NCBI GenBank assembly: GCA_903953565.1
Contig: CAJBKE010000042.1
Location: forward strand, 1 to 45,956
DNA length: 45,956 nt
Direction: 5' to 3'
Source: an uncultured Verrucomicrobiota bacterium
GTDB taxonomy: Bacteria > Verrucomicrobiota > Verrucomicrobiia > Chthoniobacterales > JACTMZ01
In this document: positions 8,290 to 16,504 of the stretch, one piece after another
Layout: each line of letters starts with the position of its first letter
Position numbering within the stretch: the first letter of the stretch is position 1
Made by a program: the position numbers and the translations under genes
Notes under the pieces: model-generated
The model's input: only the letters and a program-made list of their open reading frames with translations
The model's database searches: none
What the model was told of the DNA's origin: nothing

Positions 8290-9711
8290 ATGCGTCCGCG
8301 CTTGTCCAGATGGCCGCGCCTTGCCGCAGTGGTCTGCTTCCTGATTTGGGCGGCCGCGGGGGACGTGTTGGCTGCCGGTTGGAAGATCAAGCGTCTGGCC
8401 GGACGCGATTATTTGCCGGTGGCGCAGATCGCGGCCTTCTACGAGATGAGTATGCAACCGCGGGGCGATCGCGGTGTGATCTTGAAATCCGGAAAGCGTC
8501 GCATGGAGTTCGCCAAAAATTCGCGCGAGGCTCGCATCGACGGCGTGAAACAGTGGCTTTCCTTCCCCACTTTGTATTTCGGCGGACAGTATTTCATTTC
8601 GCGCATGGATTTGGCCAAGACGATCGATCCTCTCATGCGGCCCGATCGAATTCCTGGTCTCAAACCGGTGCACACCGTTGTCCTCGATCCGGGGCACGGA
8701 GGTCATGATCGCGGCGCGGTCAACCGCTGGGGATCGGAGAAAAATTACAACCTCGACCTCTGCCGCCGGATTCGTCCGCACCTTCAGAAAGCCGGTCTCC
8801 GCGTGGTCATAACCCGCAGCCAAGACCAGTTCATCGCGCTGGAGCAGCGCCCGGCCATGGCCAACCGCCTGGGCGCTGGAGCCATTTTTGTCAGCGTGCA
8901 TTTCAATGCCTCGGGCACGGGCAATTCCCTCGCCACCGGTTACGAGGTCTTCACTCTCACCCCGCGGGGCGCGCCGAACAGTCATGACGCCTACCTCACG
9001 CGACGCAGCTTCTCGGCCGAGCGCGGCCACCGCAACGACCACGCCAACCACGTGCTGGCCACGACCATCCAGCACGCGAAGCTCGGACTTGTTCCGATGT
9101 TCGATCGCGGAGTGAAGCGTGCGCGATTCGCCGTCCTGCGCGCGGCCAGCGTGCCCGCCGTGCTCATCGAGGGCGGATTCATGACCCATCCGCGCGACGC
9201 ACGGAATCTGCATTCGGTTGAATGGCGCGAACGGTTGGCCGAGTCCGTGGCCCGGGGCATCACCGAATTTGCCAAGCTCAGCAAAGAGCGCGTGCCTCCG
9301 AAGTTGCTCGCCGATTTCCGCGCGGAAAACGCCGCGAAATTGGCGGGCAGTTCGTTCGACTACCAACCGCTCGAGGGTATTTCGCGGCTGATGACTCCGA
9401 AGTTCAGCGGCCTGTCCGGATGGCGGAAGCTGTTACCTGCGCCGCTCGCCGAAGAAATGCCGCCCTTCCGCCTGGAATACGAACCAGCCGGCTGGGTACA
9501 GCTCGAGGTATGGGCCGCAGCGGGAGAAGATGCCCGTTCGGCCGTGATAGAGGAGCAAAGTTTTCTTTCTCGTCCGCGCGAGTGGCCCGATCCGCCGGCG
9601 CCGTGGCCGGGATTGCGCGGTTGGCGCGAACTCGTGCCGGTGCGCAGCGACGATGAGCAATTCATGCTCTTTGCCCCGCCGCCCGGGGCGCCGGTCGATG
9701 TCGACGCCTGA
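8290..9711 (+). CDS. N-acetylmuramoyl-L-alanine amidase (Amidase_3) with N-terminal stalk domain
   Basis: 473-aa secreted zinc amidase that cleaves the bond between MurNAc and L-Ala in peptidoglycan. A signal peptide covers about residues 1-29. Residues 36-118 resemble the copper-amine-oxidase N-terminal-like stalk domain found in some envelope amidases. The catalytic domain spans about 127-317, with zinc ligands H136 (DPGHGG), E150 (SEKNYNL) and H204 (SVHFNAS), and the catalytic E294 (LIEGGF). The C-terminal 150 residues are Pro/Trp-rich and unrecognised. It is preceded by a 111-nt spacer without an obvious Shine-Dalgarno and ends convergently with pta across a twin-hairpin repeat. Confidence 0.93.
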   Translation: MRPRLSRWPRLAAVVCFLIWAAAGDVLAAGWKIKRLAGRDYLPVAQIAAFYEMSMQPRGDRGVILKSGKRRMEFAKNSREARIDGVKQWLSFPTLYFGGQYFISRMDLAKTIDPLMRPDRIPGLKPVHTVVLDPGHGGHDRGAVNRWGSEKNYNLDLCRRIRPHLQKAGLRVVITRSQDQFIALEQRPAMANRLGAGAIFVSVHFNASGTGNSLATGYEVFTLTPRGAPNSHDAYLTRRSFSAERGHRNDHANHVLATTIQHAKLGLVPMFDRGVKRARFAVLRAASVPAVLIEGGFMTHPRDARNLHSVEWRERLAESVARGITEFAKLSKERVPPKLLADFRAENAAKLAGSSFDYQPLEGISRLMTPKFSGLSGWRKLLPAPLAEEMPPFRLEYEPAGWVQLEVWAAAGEDARSAVIEEQSFLSRPREWPDPPAPWPGLRGWRELVPVRSDDEQFMLFAPPPGAPVDVDA

Positions 9712-9753
9712 TGGCAGATGCTAAAAGTTTTTCGACGGGTTTAGTCGATTGAG

Positions 9754-9820
9754 GGTGGATCGCGCCGTCCCGGCGCGATGTCTCGTCCACAAGATCGCGA
9801 TGGGGACATCGCGATCCACC
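9754..9820. repeat. 67-bp twin-hairpin element, copy B
   Basis: Same length as copy A (1054-1120) but inverted. The end repeat GGTGGATCGCG pairs with CGCGATCCACC. The two hairpins are a 9-bp stem with a 3-nt loop (9759-9767 with 9771-9779) and an 8-bp stem with a 6-nt loop (9794-9801 with 9808-9815). By hand alignment about 57 of 67 positions agree with the reverse complement of copy A, and every difference falls in a loop or in the central spacer. It lies between the convergent 3' ends of the amidase gene and pta. Confidence 0.85.
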
Positions 9821-9834
9821 TTCGAGGAGGTGGC

Positions 9835-10902
9835 TTAGCGCGCCGCAGCGCGAGCGGGATTTCTTTTTTCCTCTTCGGCCATCTCCTGCAAGCGGCGCAT
9901 CTCGATGGCTTGCAGGCCGACGATAGCGGCGACGGCTGCGATTGTTTCCACCGTGTCGGAGCGCGACACATCGGCGGCTGGCTTGGTCAGTCCGGTGAGG
10001 ATCTGGCCGTAGGCCTGACTCCCGAGCAGGCCGGCCAGCTTGCCGGCTGTGTGGCCGCTGTTCAGATCGGGAAAAATCAGCACGTTGGCGCGCCCCGCCA
10101 CCGGACCGGTCACCCCTTTGTTGCGCGCGGCTACGGGCAAAAGGGCCGCGTCGATCTGCAGTTCCCCGTCGATTTCCATCTCGAGATGCCGGGCCTGCGC
10201 CTGTTGCCGGGCGAGCGCCGCGGCCGCTGCCATTTTTTCCGTGCCGGGCGCGACCGCGCTGCCTTTGGTCGAGTAACTCAGCATGGCCACACGCGGTATC
10301 TCTCCGGTGAGTTGCCGGCAGAGATGCGCGGCCTGCAGCGCAACGGCGGCGAGTTGTTCGACGTCGGGAGAGGGAATCACTCCGCAATCGGCCATGACCA
10401 CCACGCCGTGATGGCCGAGATCGGTGCGACCGGTGTCGACGATCAGGCAGCTGCTGACCAGATGCTGGGCATCCGAGGGTTTGACCACGCGAAGAAGCGG
10501 ACGGAGCAACGCGGCAGTCGGGGATTCGATGCCGCCGACCACGCCGTCGGCGCGTCCGTATTGCACCATCATGGCCGCATAGTAATTCGGATTGAGCAGC
10601 AACTCGCGCGCGTCCGACAAACCGAGCTTCTTGTAGCGCTCCAGTGTTTCCAGAAAGCGGCAAAAGTCGGGGAGGTCCGCCGAATTTTCCGGATTGATCA
10701 CGCCCAAGTGATCGAAAGGCACTTTCTCGCGCCGGGCCACTTCTTCCACCACCGCGCGACGTCCGAGGAGAATCGGAACGCCGCAGCCGAGTTCGTAAAA
10801 ACGCCGCCCGGCCTGGATGGCACGGAGATTTTCCCCCTCGGGAAAAACAATGCGCTTGGGATGGCGGCGCAGGCGCCGAAAAACGGATTCGATAAATTCC
10901 AT
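9835..10902 (-). CDS. pta: Phosphate acetyltransferase (PTA_PTB domain)
   Basis: 355-aa enzyme converting acetyl-CoA and phosphate to acetyl phosphate and CoA. It is the short single-domain form, with the N-terminus RRHPKRIVFPEGENLRAIQA, the central ADGVVGGIESPTAALLRP, VVMADCGVIPSPDVEQLA, MLSYSTKGSA and the C-terminal NVLIFPDLNSGHTAGKLA, then GLTKPAADVSRSDTVE. A phosphate butyryltransferase is less likely because these motifs match Pta. The ATG at 10902 fits the family start; the frame stays open upstream to 11280 but that part does not look like Pta. No acetate kinase gene is adjacent. Confidence 0.92.
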   Translation of the reverse strand: MEFIESVFRRLRRHPKRIVFPEGENLRAIQAGRRFYELGCGVPILLGRRAVVEEVARREKVPFDHLGVINPENSADLPDFCRFLETLERYKKLGLSDARELLLNPNYYAAMMVQYGRADGVVGGIESPTAALLRPLLRVVKPSDAQHLVSSCLIVDTGRTDLGHHGVVVMADCGVIPSPDVEQLAAVALQAAHLCRQLTGEIPRVAMLSYSTKGSAVAPGTEKMAAAAALARQQAQARHLEMEIDGELQIDAALLPVAARNKGVTGPVAGRANVLIFPDLNSGHTAGKLAGLLGSQAYGQILTGLTKPAADVSRSDTVETIAAVAAIVGLQAIEMRRLQEMAEEEKRNPARAAAR

Positions 10903-11205
10903 GGCTTGCGCGCTGGGCAGCAGCGTGTCCGAGATTGCGGCAAGGCTCAAGCAACAAGCGAAGCCGAAGCGCGGCACGGTGGGCTTCGCGCGAAAGGCAA
11001 CGCGGGAGCGGGCGGAAAGAGTGTCATAAACCCGCGGGCCGAGGCGACCCCGAAGCAATTCGCCGCCAGCTCCCAATACGCGAAAGCCAGGTCCCATCGC
11101 GGGCAAGAGCGGGGAGGGCGCACCAAAAAGAGAAATGATCCGCAAAATATTAAATTGTCCTGCTCCCAGGGTTGGAACTTTTTTTAGTTTTTTCTCTGAA
11201 AAGGG

Positions 11206-11235
11206 TTGACCAACCAGATGGCGTGGTGGTTTAAA
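11206..11235 (+). promoter_or_regulatory. Putative dcw promoter upstream of mraZ
   Basis: A TTGACC -35-like hexamer (11206-11211) and a TTTAAA -10-like hexamer (11230-11235) are separated by 18 nt. An AT-rich tract lies just upstream. It stands 40-70 nt before the mraZ start, and the MraZ boxes overlap the -10 element. Predicted by eye only. Confidence 0.5.
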
Positions 11236-11250
11236 GTGGGTCAAAGTGGT
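11226..11250 (+). promoter_or_regulatory. MraZ box (10-bp-spaced direct repeats)
   Basis: Three GTGGK pentamers lie exactly 10 nt apart at 11226-11230, 11236-11240 and 11246-11250. The last two belong to near-perfect AAAGTGG[G/T] repeats (11233-11240 and 11243-11250). Known MraZ operators are TGGGN direct repeats with 5-nt spacers in E. coli and AAAGTG-type repeats in mollicutes, so spacing and sequence fit both. The boxes overlap the putative -10 element, predicting autorepression of the whole dcw operon by MraZ. Confidence 0.8.
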
Positions 11251-11278
11251 GCAGAATGGCGCTACAACCCTGAAATTC

Positions 11279-11734
11279 ATGTCAAAGTCCTCGCCAGTTC
11301 CGACCGTTTACGCCGGCGAATTCCGTCACGCGATGGACGCGAAGCACCGTGTGACAATTCCGTCACGTTGGCGCGGCCAGGACGGCGAGGAGTTTTTCGC
11401 CGTGCCGGATCCCGCGGGGAATTTTCTCATGATCCTGCCTCCGGCCGAATTCGACCGCGTGAAATCCGACGTCGAAGCCAATGCCGCGATCTCGCCGGCC
11501 GACCGGCGCAAATTCATCCGTCGCTTTTATGCCCTCGCGCAAATGGTCGCGGTCGACAAGCAGGGGCGTGTGTTGCTGCCGGAAGACTATTGTCGGCGAC
11601 TCGGACTCGAAGGCGAAGTGGTGCTGATCGGCAGCCACAGTCGCGTGGAAATTTGGAACACCGAACGTTGGGCGGCCGCCACGGCCGCAGAGGACGAAGT
11701 CTTCCGCCGGGTGGCGGGAGAAGTCGGCCTGTAG
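11279..11734 (+). CDS. mraZ: Transcriptional regulator MraZ
   Basis: 151-aa DNA-binding protein with two tandem SpoVT/AbrB-like domains that assembles into a ring and controls the dcw cluster. Domain 1 contains YAGEFRHAMDAKHRVTIPSRW, and domain 2 contains AQMVAVDKQGRVLLPEDYCRRLGL, followed by VVLIGSHSRVEIW. The ATG at 11279 is preferred because an in-frame GTG at 11246 would lie inside the operator repeats. It is the first gene of the cluster, and its binding sites lie directly upstream. Confidence 0.95.
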   Translation: MSKSSPVPTVYAGEFRHAMDAKHRVTIPSRWRGQDGEEFFAVPDPAGNFLMILPPAEFDRVKSDVEANAAISPADRRKFIRRFYALAQMVAVDKQGRVLLPEDYCRRLGLEGEVVLIGSHSRVEIWNTERWAAATAAEDEVFRRVAGEVGL

Positions 11735-11775
11735 CGACCGCCTCGTTCAACCCCCGAACAACAAAATCCAGACGC

Positions 11776-11928
11776 ATGGCAAAAAACGGCCGCAAATTCG
11801 CTTTCGGTTTCTCCGCGAAAAAAGACGGGGAAGGCCGGGCGGAAGGAGCGGTCTGCATCCGGCTTCGGGTGCGCACAGTCTATGAACAATTTGGCCTCCG
11901 TAAAAAATCATCCTCGCGCAAACCCTGA
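11776..11928 (+). CDS. Possible small basic protein between mraZ and rsmH
   Basis: Hypothetical 50-aa frame starting MAKNGRKFAFGFSAKKDG and ending LRKKSSSRKP, rich in Lys and Arg. It fills the otherwise unexplained spacer after mraZ and overlaps the first 47 nt of rsmH. I recognise no family and see no strong Shine-Dalgarno, so it may be chance. The alternative is that the spacer is simply the leader of rsmH. Confidence 0.25.
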   Translation: MAKNGRKFAFGFSAKKDGEGRAEGAVCIRLRVRTVYEQFGLRKKSSSRKP

Positions 11929-12871
11929 CGCGCAGGACTGGCACGAGCCGGTGTTGCGCGAAGAGGTGGTCGCGCTGCTTCAGCCCGCGGCGGGGCGCGT
12001 CTATCTCGACGGCACGCTGGGAGGGGGCGGCCATGCCGGAGCCCTGCTCGCAGCGGGAGCGGATGTGGTCGGCCTCGACCGCGATACCGAGTCGCTGGCC
12101 CATGCTGCGGAAAAGTTGGGCTCTTACGGCAGTCGTTTCACCGTGGTGCAGGCCAATTTTGCCGATGCCGCGCAGATTCCCGCCGTTCTGGCCCGCGCGC
12201 CCTACGATGGCGCGGTTCTCGACCTCGGTGTCTCCTCGCATCAGCTCGACACTGCCGAACGCGGCTTCAGCTTCCGCCACGATGGGCCGCTCGACATGCG
12301 GATGGATCCGTCCTCTGGCGAACCGGCCGCCCTCTTGGTCAACTCGGCGAGCGAATCCGATTTGGTGCGCATCTTCCGCGAATACGGCGAGGAACCCCAG
12401 TCGCGTCGGGTTGCGCGGGCCATTGTCGCCGAGCGCGAGCGCCTGCCCTTCACGCGCACGGGCCAGCTTGCGGCCCTGATCGAGAAAGTTCTCGGCCGGC
12501 GCGGTCGAGTGCATCCCGCCACGCGGGTCTTCCAGGCGCTGCGCCTGACCGTCAATGACGAACTCGGATCGCTGCGCCGCGCGTTGGTCACCATTCCGCC
12601 GCTGCTCAAAGCCGGAGCCAGGTTCGCCATCATCACTTTTCATTCGCTTGAGGATCGCGCCGTGAAAACCTTCTTCCGCGCCGGAAGCGAACGCTGGCTC
12701 GATCGCCCGGAGTGGCCCGCCCCGCGCCCCAATCCCGATTGGCGCTTCCGTGACCTGACGCGGAAGCCCTTGCAGCCGGGCGACGCGGAAGTGTCGCGCA
12801 ATCCGCGCTCGCGGTCTGCCCGACTGCGCGCGGTCGAGATCCTGCCCATGGCCCAGGAGGTGGCGGCATGA
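11882..12871 (+). CDS. rsmH: 16S rRNA m4C1402 methyltransferase
   Basis: S-adenosylmethionine-dependent methyltransferase (MraW) acting on N4 of C1402 in 16S rRNA, 329 aa. The family start HEPVLREEVVALL is at residues 21-33; the SAM site is YLDGTLGGGGHAGALL with VVGLDRDTES; LDLGVSSHQLDTAERGFSF and PLDMRMD follow. The C-terminal half has VFQALRLTVNDELGSL, IITFHSLEDRAVK and RNPRSRSARLRA. All core motifs are intact. The start gives a 20-residue lead before the first motif, slightly longer than usual. It lies 147 nt after mraZ and overlaps the ftsL-like gene by ATGA. Confidence 0.96.
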   Translation: MNNLASVKNHPRANPDAQDWHEPVLREEVVALLQPAAGRVYLDGTLGGGGHAGALLAAGADVVGLDRDTESLAHAAEKLGSYGSRFTVVQANFADAAQIPAVLARAPYDGAVLDLGVSSHQLDTAERGFSFRHDGPLDMRMDPSSGEPAALLVNSASESDLVRIFREYGEEPQSRRVARAIVAERERLPFTRTGQLAALIEKVLGRRGRVHPATRVFQALRLTVNDELGSLRRALVTIPPLLKAGARFAIITFHSLEDRAVKTFFRAGSERWLDRPEWPAPRPNPDWRFRDLTRKPLQPGDAEVSRNPRSRSARLRAVEILPMAQEVAA

Positions 12872-13230
12872 ATCGTCAAACGAACGACAACGTCCTTCCC
12901 ATCGGCCCGCTCATGCGGTGGCTGGTGCTCGTGGCTTTCGTCGGATTGCTCGGGCTGTGCTACGTGCACATGAAAAACAAATTGAAGGTCGATGGCGACC
13001 GATGCCGCGAGCTCGAGATGGCCATCAAACTCCTCGACGAAAAACTTCAGGTGGCCGGAAACGAAATCACGCGCCTGACCTCGCGCCCCGAATTGGAGCG
13101 GCGTCGGCAGGAGGGGCTCATCCGCATGGTTCCGGTGCAGGATAGCCGGCTCAACCGCCTGCGTGTCCAAACCTCCGCACTGGCCGCCGAACCGGTCGTG
13201 CGCGGACCCGACGGGGAGGTGCTGAGATGA
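12868..13230 (+). CDS. FtsL-like cell division protein
   Basis: 120-aa bitopic membrane protein. One transmembrane helix lies at about residues 15-35 (MRWLVLVAFVGLLGLCYVH), after a short cytoplasmic tail, followed by a periplasmic coiled-coil-like stretch rich in Lys, Glu and Leu (36-85). Sequence similarity to E. coli FtsL is not obvious, but size, topology and position between rsmH and ftsI are those of FtsL, which bridges FtsQ/FtsB and FtsW/FtsI in the divisome. ATGA overlaps on both sides imply translational coupling. The call rests mainly on position and topology. Confidence 0.75.
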   Translation: MNRQTNDNVLPIGPLMRWLVLVAFVGLLGLCYVHMKNKLKVDGDRCRELEMAIKLLDEKLQVAGNEITRLTSRPELERRRQEGLIRMVPVQDSRLNRLRVQTSALAAEPVVRGPDGEVLR

Positions 13231-14996
13231 GCGCTGCGGCCCACAAGCGGGCGGGCTTGGTCTGCATTTTGCTCGCCGTGGTGTTCAGCATCTATTCGGC
13301 CCGTCTCGTCCATCTGCAAGTGGCCAAACACAAGGAATACCGCTCGCTCGCCGGCGCGACGACGGCAAAAACAGTGGACGAGCGCGCCGAGCGCGGAATC
13401 ATCACCGACCGTAACGGCGAAGCATTGGCCGTGAACGTGCCGATTTACGCCGTGGCGGTCGATGGCAAGCTGGTCACCGAGACCAAGGCAGACCGTGCCA
13501 AGCTAGCCGGAATTATCTCGCGTCATTTGGAACTGCCGCTCGACAAAGTCGCCGAGCGTATCGCCACCGAGCGTCCCTATGTCGTCGTGCAACGCGGCGT
13601 CGATGCCATCCGCGTGGCGGGCCTCAAGGAAGAACTGAGCGCCGAGCGTATCCGCGGCGTGATGTACGAGTCGGAGCCGCGCCGGTTTTATCCCAACGAG
13701 GAACGCCTCAGCCACGTTCTCGGGTTCCTCAACCACGACGGCGACGGTGTGCAGGGCGTGGAAATGATGATGCAGCCGTATTTGCGCGGCGAGGACGGCT
13801 TCGTCACGACCGAGCGCGACCGCACCGGCCGAGAAATCGTCGCTTACCGTGGCACGGAACGTCCGGCCAAAGATGGCATGACCGTCGAGTTGACCATCGA
13901 CATGGAATTGCAGGAAATCGTCGAGAAGGAGCTTGATGAGGCCTACAAACGGCTGAACCCGAACATGCTCACCGCCGTCTACGTGCGTCCGCGCACCGGT
14001 GAGGTGCTGGCCATGGCGACGCGCCCGGCCTTCAACCCGAATCATCCCGGCGAGGCGAAAGTCGAGACGACGAAAAACCGGGCGATCATCGAAATGTTCG
14101 AGCCCGGCTCCACCTTCAAGATCGTGGTCATTGCGGCCGCCTTGGAGCAGAAGACCGTCACGCCCCAGAGCATTTACCACTGTGAGAACGGCAGCTTCGC
14201 CTACGGCGGCAAGATTCTGCGCGATGTGCACGGCTACGGGTCGTTGTCCGTCCACGACATCATGGTGAAGTCCTCCAACATCGGCTGCGCCAAAATCGCC
14301 ATGCACTTGGGCGCGGATACCTTCCACGAATACATCCGCCGTTTCGGTTTCGGCGAGCGCACCGGCCTCGGTCTGCCCGGCGAAATTTCCGGAATGGTTC
14401 GCCCCCGCCACAGTTGGACGCCGCTTTCCATCACGCGTGTTCCCATGGGGCATGAAATTGCGGTCACGCCTTTGCAAATCGTCATGTCCATGTCGGCCAT
14501 CGCCAACGGCGGCAACATGATGCTCCCGCAAATTGTGCGTGCCGTCCGCGATCAAGATGGACGGGAAGTCGTCTCGTTTTCCCCGCAAGTCGTGCGTCGC
14601 GTGGTCTCGGAGCAGACAGCGGCACATGTTGCCGCATCGCTTGCCGATGTGGTCGGCGAAAAGGGCACCGCCCCGCAAGCTGCCATTCTCGGGTACCCGG
14701 TGGCCGGAAAAACCGGCACCGCGCAGCGCGTCGATCCGAAGGGGGGCTACACGCCCGGCAAATATGTCGTTTCCTTCGCCGGATATTTCCCGGCCAACGA
14801 TCCGGAAGTCGCGGGCATCGTGTTGGTCGACGACGCGCGCACCCCGGGGACGCGGAACTACGGTGGCCTGGTCGCCGCGCCGATCTTCGCCGCCATCGGC
14901 CGGGGCATGGCCCGGCAACTGGATCTCGTCCCGGCCGCAACGAAGAGCGATGGCACGACCATCGCGCTCGTTCCATTCGGATCCGGGGCGAACTGA
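13227..14996 (+). CDS. ftsI: Septal peptidoglycan transpeptidase (PBP3/FtsI)
   Basis: 589-aa class B penicillin-binding protein that cross-links septal peptidoglycan. A membrane anchor is at about 8-28, the pedestal domain begins at RGIITDRNGEALAVN, and the transpeptidase domain holds all three active-site motifs: GSTFK with the nucleophile S295, SSN at 349-351 and KTG at 495-497. No PASTA repeats are present. The start overlaps the ftsL-like gene by ATGA. The position before murE matches E. coli and other dcw clusters, so FtsI is favoured over the elongation enzyme PBP2. Confidence 0.95.
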   Translation: MSAAAHKRAGLVCILLAVVFSIYSARLVHLQVAKHKEYRSLAGATTAKTVDERAERGIITDRNGEALAVNVPIYAVAVDGKLVTETKADRAKLAGIISRHLELPLDKVAERIATERPYVVVQRGVDAIRVAGLKEELSAERIRGVMYESEPRRFYPNEERLSHVLGFLNHDGDGVQGVEMMMQPYLRGEDGFVTTERDRTGREIVAYRGTERPAKDGMTVELTIDMELQEIVEKELDEAYKRLNPNMLTAVYVRPRTGEVLAMATRPAFNPNHPGEAKVETTKNRAIIEMFEPGSTFKIVVIAAALEQKTVTPQSIYHCENGSFAYGGKILRDVHGYGSLSVHDIMVKSSNIGCAKIAMHLGADTFHEYIRRFGFGERTGLGLPGEISGMVRPRHSWTPLSITRVPMGHEIAVTPLQIVMSMSAIANGGNMMLPQIVRAVRDQDGREVVSFSPQVVRRVVSEQTAAHVAASLADVVGEKGTAPQAAILGYPVAGKTGTAQRVDPKGGYTPGKYVVSFAGYFPANDPEVAGIVLVDDARTPGTRNYGGLVAAPIFAAIGRGMARQLDLVPAATKSDGTTIALVPFGSGAN

Positions 14997-15002
14997 AACA
15001 CC

Positions 15003-16502
15003 ATGCTCCTGAGCAAAATCATCTCCGCCCTCCGGACCGAGCCGGTGAAAATCACCGGACCCGCTGACCGCGAGATCACGGCGTTGACCCATGATTCGCG
15101 GCAGGCCGGACCTGGAACGCTCTTCGTCGCTTTACCCAGCGTAACTCCGGGTCGGACCGGCGGCGCCGCGGCTGGCGGGGCAAACCATATTCTCCAAGCG
15201 GTGGAGAAAGGTGCGGCCGCTGTCATCACGGCCGGAGACCTGGAAGTGCCGCGTGCCACCGTGGTGCGCGTGGCCGATCCACGGCTCGCTCTTTCCCGGG
15301 CGGCTGCAACTTTTTACGGTCATCCTTCTTTGCAACTCCAGACTGCGGGGGTGACGGGAACGAATGGAAAAACCACCGTCGCCTTCCTGCTCAAACACCT
15401 GCTCGACGTGGCGGAGCGCCCGTGCGGGCTCATCGGCACCGTGCGCTATGTCATAGGGCCGCGCGAAATTCCCGCATCGCGGACCACGCCCGAAGCGGAT
15501 GATGTGCAGCGTTTGTTGCGCGAAATGCGCGATGTCAATTGCCGCGCGGCGGTCATGGAGACATCGAGCCACGCTTTGCACCAGCGCCGCGTGCGCGACG
15601 TCGAGTTCGATGCCGCGGTCTTCACCAACCTGACGCAGGATCACCTCGATTACCACGAGACGATGGAAGCCTACTTCGCGGCCAAGCAGGGCCTGTTCGA
15701 CCAGTTGGCCGGGCAAACACACAAGCGTGGAACTGCGGTGATCAACATCGATGACCGTTACGGGCGCCGACTTTTCGACAGTTTCGCCCAGCGCGTCAAC
15801 ACCATCACCTACGGCCAGTCGTCGAATGCCATGTTCCGCGCGACCGACCTGCGCACCGATCTGCACGGCACGCAGTATTCGCTCCATGCGGGCGGCAAAA
15901 GCTACCTCGTGCGTCTCCCGCTCTTCGGCCCGTTCAACGTCTACAACTCCCTCGCCGCCCTGGCCTCCATGCAAGCTCTCGGCCACGATGTGCGCAAATC
16001 GGTCGAATCGCTCAAGGATGCCCCGCAGGTGCCCGGACGTCTCGAGATCGTGGCGGGCCCGAAAACTTTCCGCGTCTTTGTCGATTACGCCCATACGCCC
16101 GACGCGTTGGAAAATGTGCTCCGCACCCTGCGCGCGCTGCAGCCGTCCCGTCTCATCACGGTTTTCGGTTGCGGCGGTGATCGCGACAAAGCCAAGCGCG
16201 GTCCGATGGGCCGCGCCGCCGAGGCTTCCTCTGATTGGTGCATCGTCACTTCGGACAATCCCCGCAGCGAGGATCCGGAAGAGATTTGCAGCCAGATCAG
16301 CGCGGCTCTGCGCGGAAAAAATCACGAGACCATCGTCGACCGTCGCGCGGCCATCCGCCGTGCTGTCGCCATGGCCGGCGCGGGGGATATTGTCCTCATC
16401 GCGGGCAAAGGCCACGAGAACTATCAGGAATTTGCCGACCGCAAGGTGCCGTTCGACGACGTGGCGGAGGCCGCGTCGGCCATCCGGGAGAAAGCCGCCT
16501 GA
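15003..16502 (+). CDS. murE: UDP-MurNAc-tripeptide ligase (meso-diaminopimelate adding)
   Basis: 499-aa Mur ligase that adds the third residue to UDP-MurNAc-L-Ala-D-Glu. The N-terminal UDP-binding domain contains LTHDSRQAGPGTLFVALP; the ATP site is GVTGTNGKTTVAFL near residues 117-130; the central domain includes METSSHALHQRRV, FTNLTQDHLDYH and VDYAHTPDALENVL. The specificity loop reads TSDNPRSEDP; the DNPR motif indicates meso-diaminopimelate rather than lysine. It begins 6 nt after ftsI and is followed 2 nt later by murF. Confidence 0.96.
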   Translation: MLLSKIISALRTEPVKITGPADREITALTHDSRQAGPGTLFVALPSVTPGRTGGAAAGGANHILQAVEKGAAAVITAGDLEVPRATVVRVADPRLALSRAAATFYGHPSLQLQTAGVTGTNGKTTVAFLLKHLLDVAERPCGLIGTVRYVIGPREIPASRTTPEADDVQRLLREMRDVNCRAAVMETSSHALHQRRVRDVEFDAAVFTNLTQDHLDYHETMEAYFAAKQGLFDQLAGQTHKRGTAVINIDDRYGRRLFDSFAQRVNTITYGQSSNAMFRATDLRTDLHGTQYSLHAGGKSYLVRLPLFGPFNVYNSLAALASMQALGHDVRKSVESLKDAPQVPGRLEIVAGPKTFRVFVDYAHTPDALENVLRTLRALQPSRLITVFGCGGDRDKAKRGPMGRAAEASSDWCIVTSDNPRSEDPEEICSQISAALRGKNHETIVDRRAAIRRAVAMAGAGDIVLIAGKGHENYQEFADRKVPFDDVAEAASAIREKAA

Positions 16503-16504
16503 TC

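Larger units (their letters stand above)
10903..11278. other. 376-nt spacer between pta and mraZ
   Basis: No convincing gene. The part next to pta is GC-rich and holds an inverted repeat, GCGAAGCC at 10958-10965 with GGCTTCGC at 10982-10989, which could form a hairpin in the 5' leader of the pta message. From about 11130 to 11205 the DNA becomes AT-rich with A and T runs, as expected for divergent promoters, and the mraZ promoter with MraZ boxes follows at 11206-11250. Confidence 0.6.

Noticed and set aside
7342-9366. Minus-strand open frame of 674 codons opposite the TVP38-like gene and the amidase gene
   Set aside because: The plus strand encodes recognised proteins there, and the minus product is low in hydrophobic structure and has no motif; it is a codon-bias shadow.
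10903-11280. N-terminal extension of Pta by up to 126 residues
   Set aside because: The extension does not resemble Pta; the family N-terminus begins at the ATG at 10902.
13503-15092. Minus-strand open frame of 529 codons opposite ftsI
   Set aside because: Antisense to a complete transpeptidase gene with all catalytic motifs.
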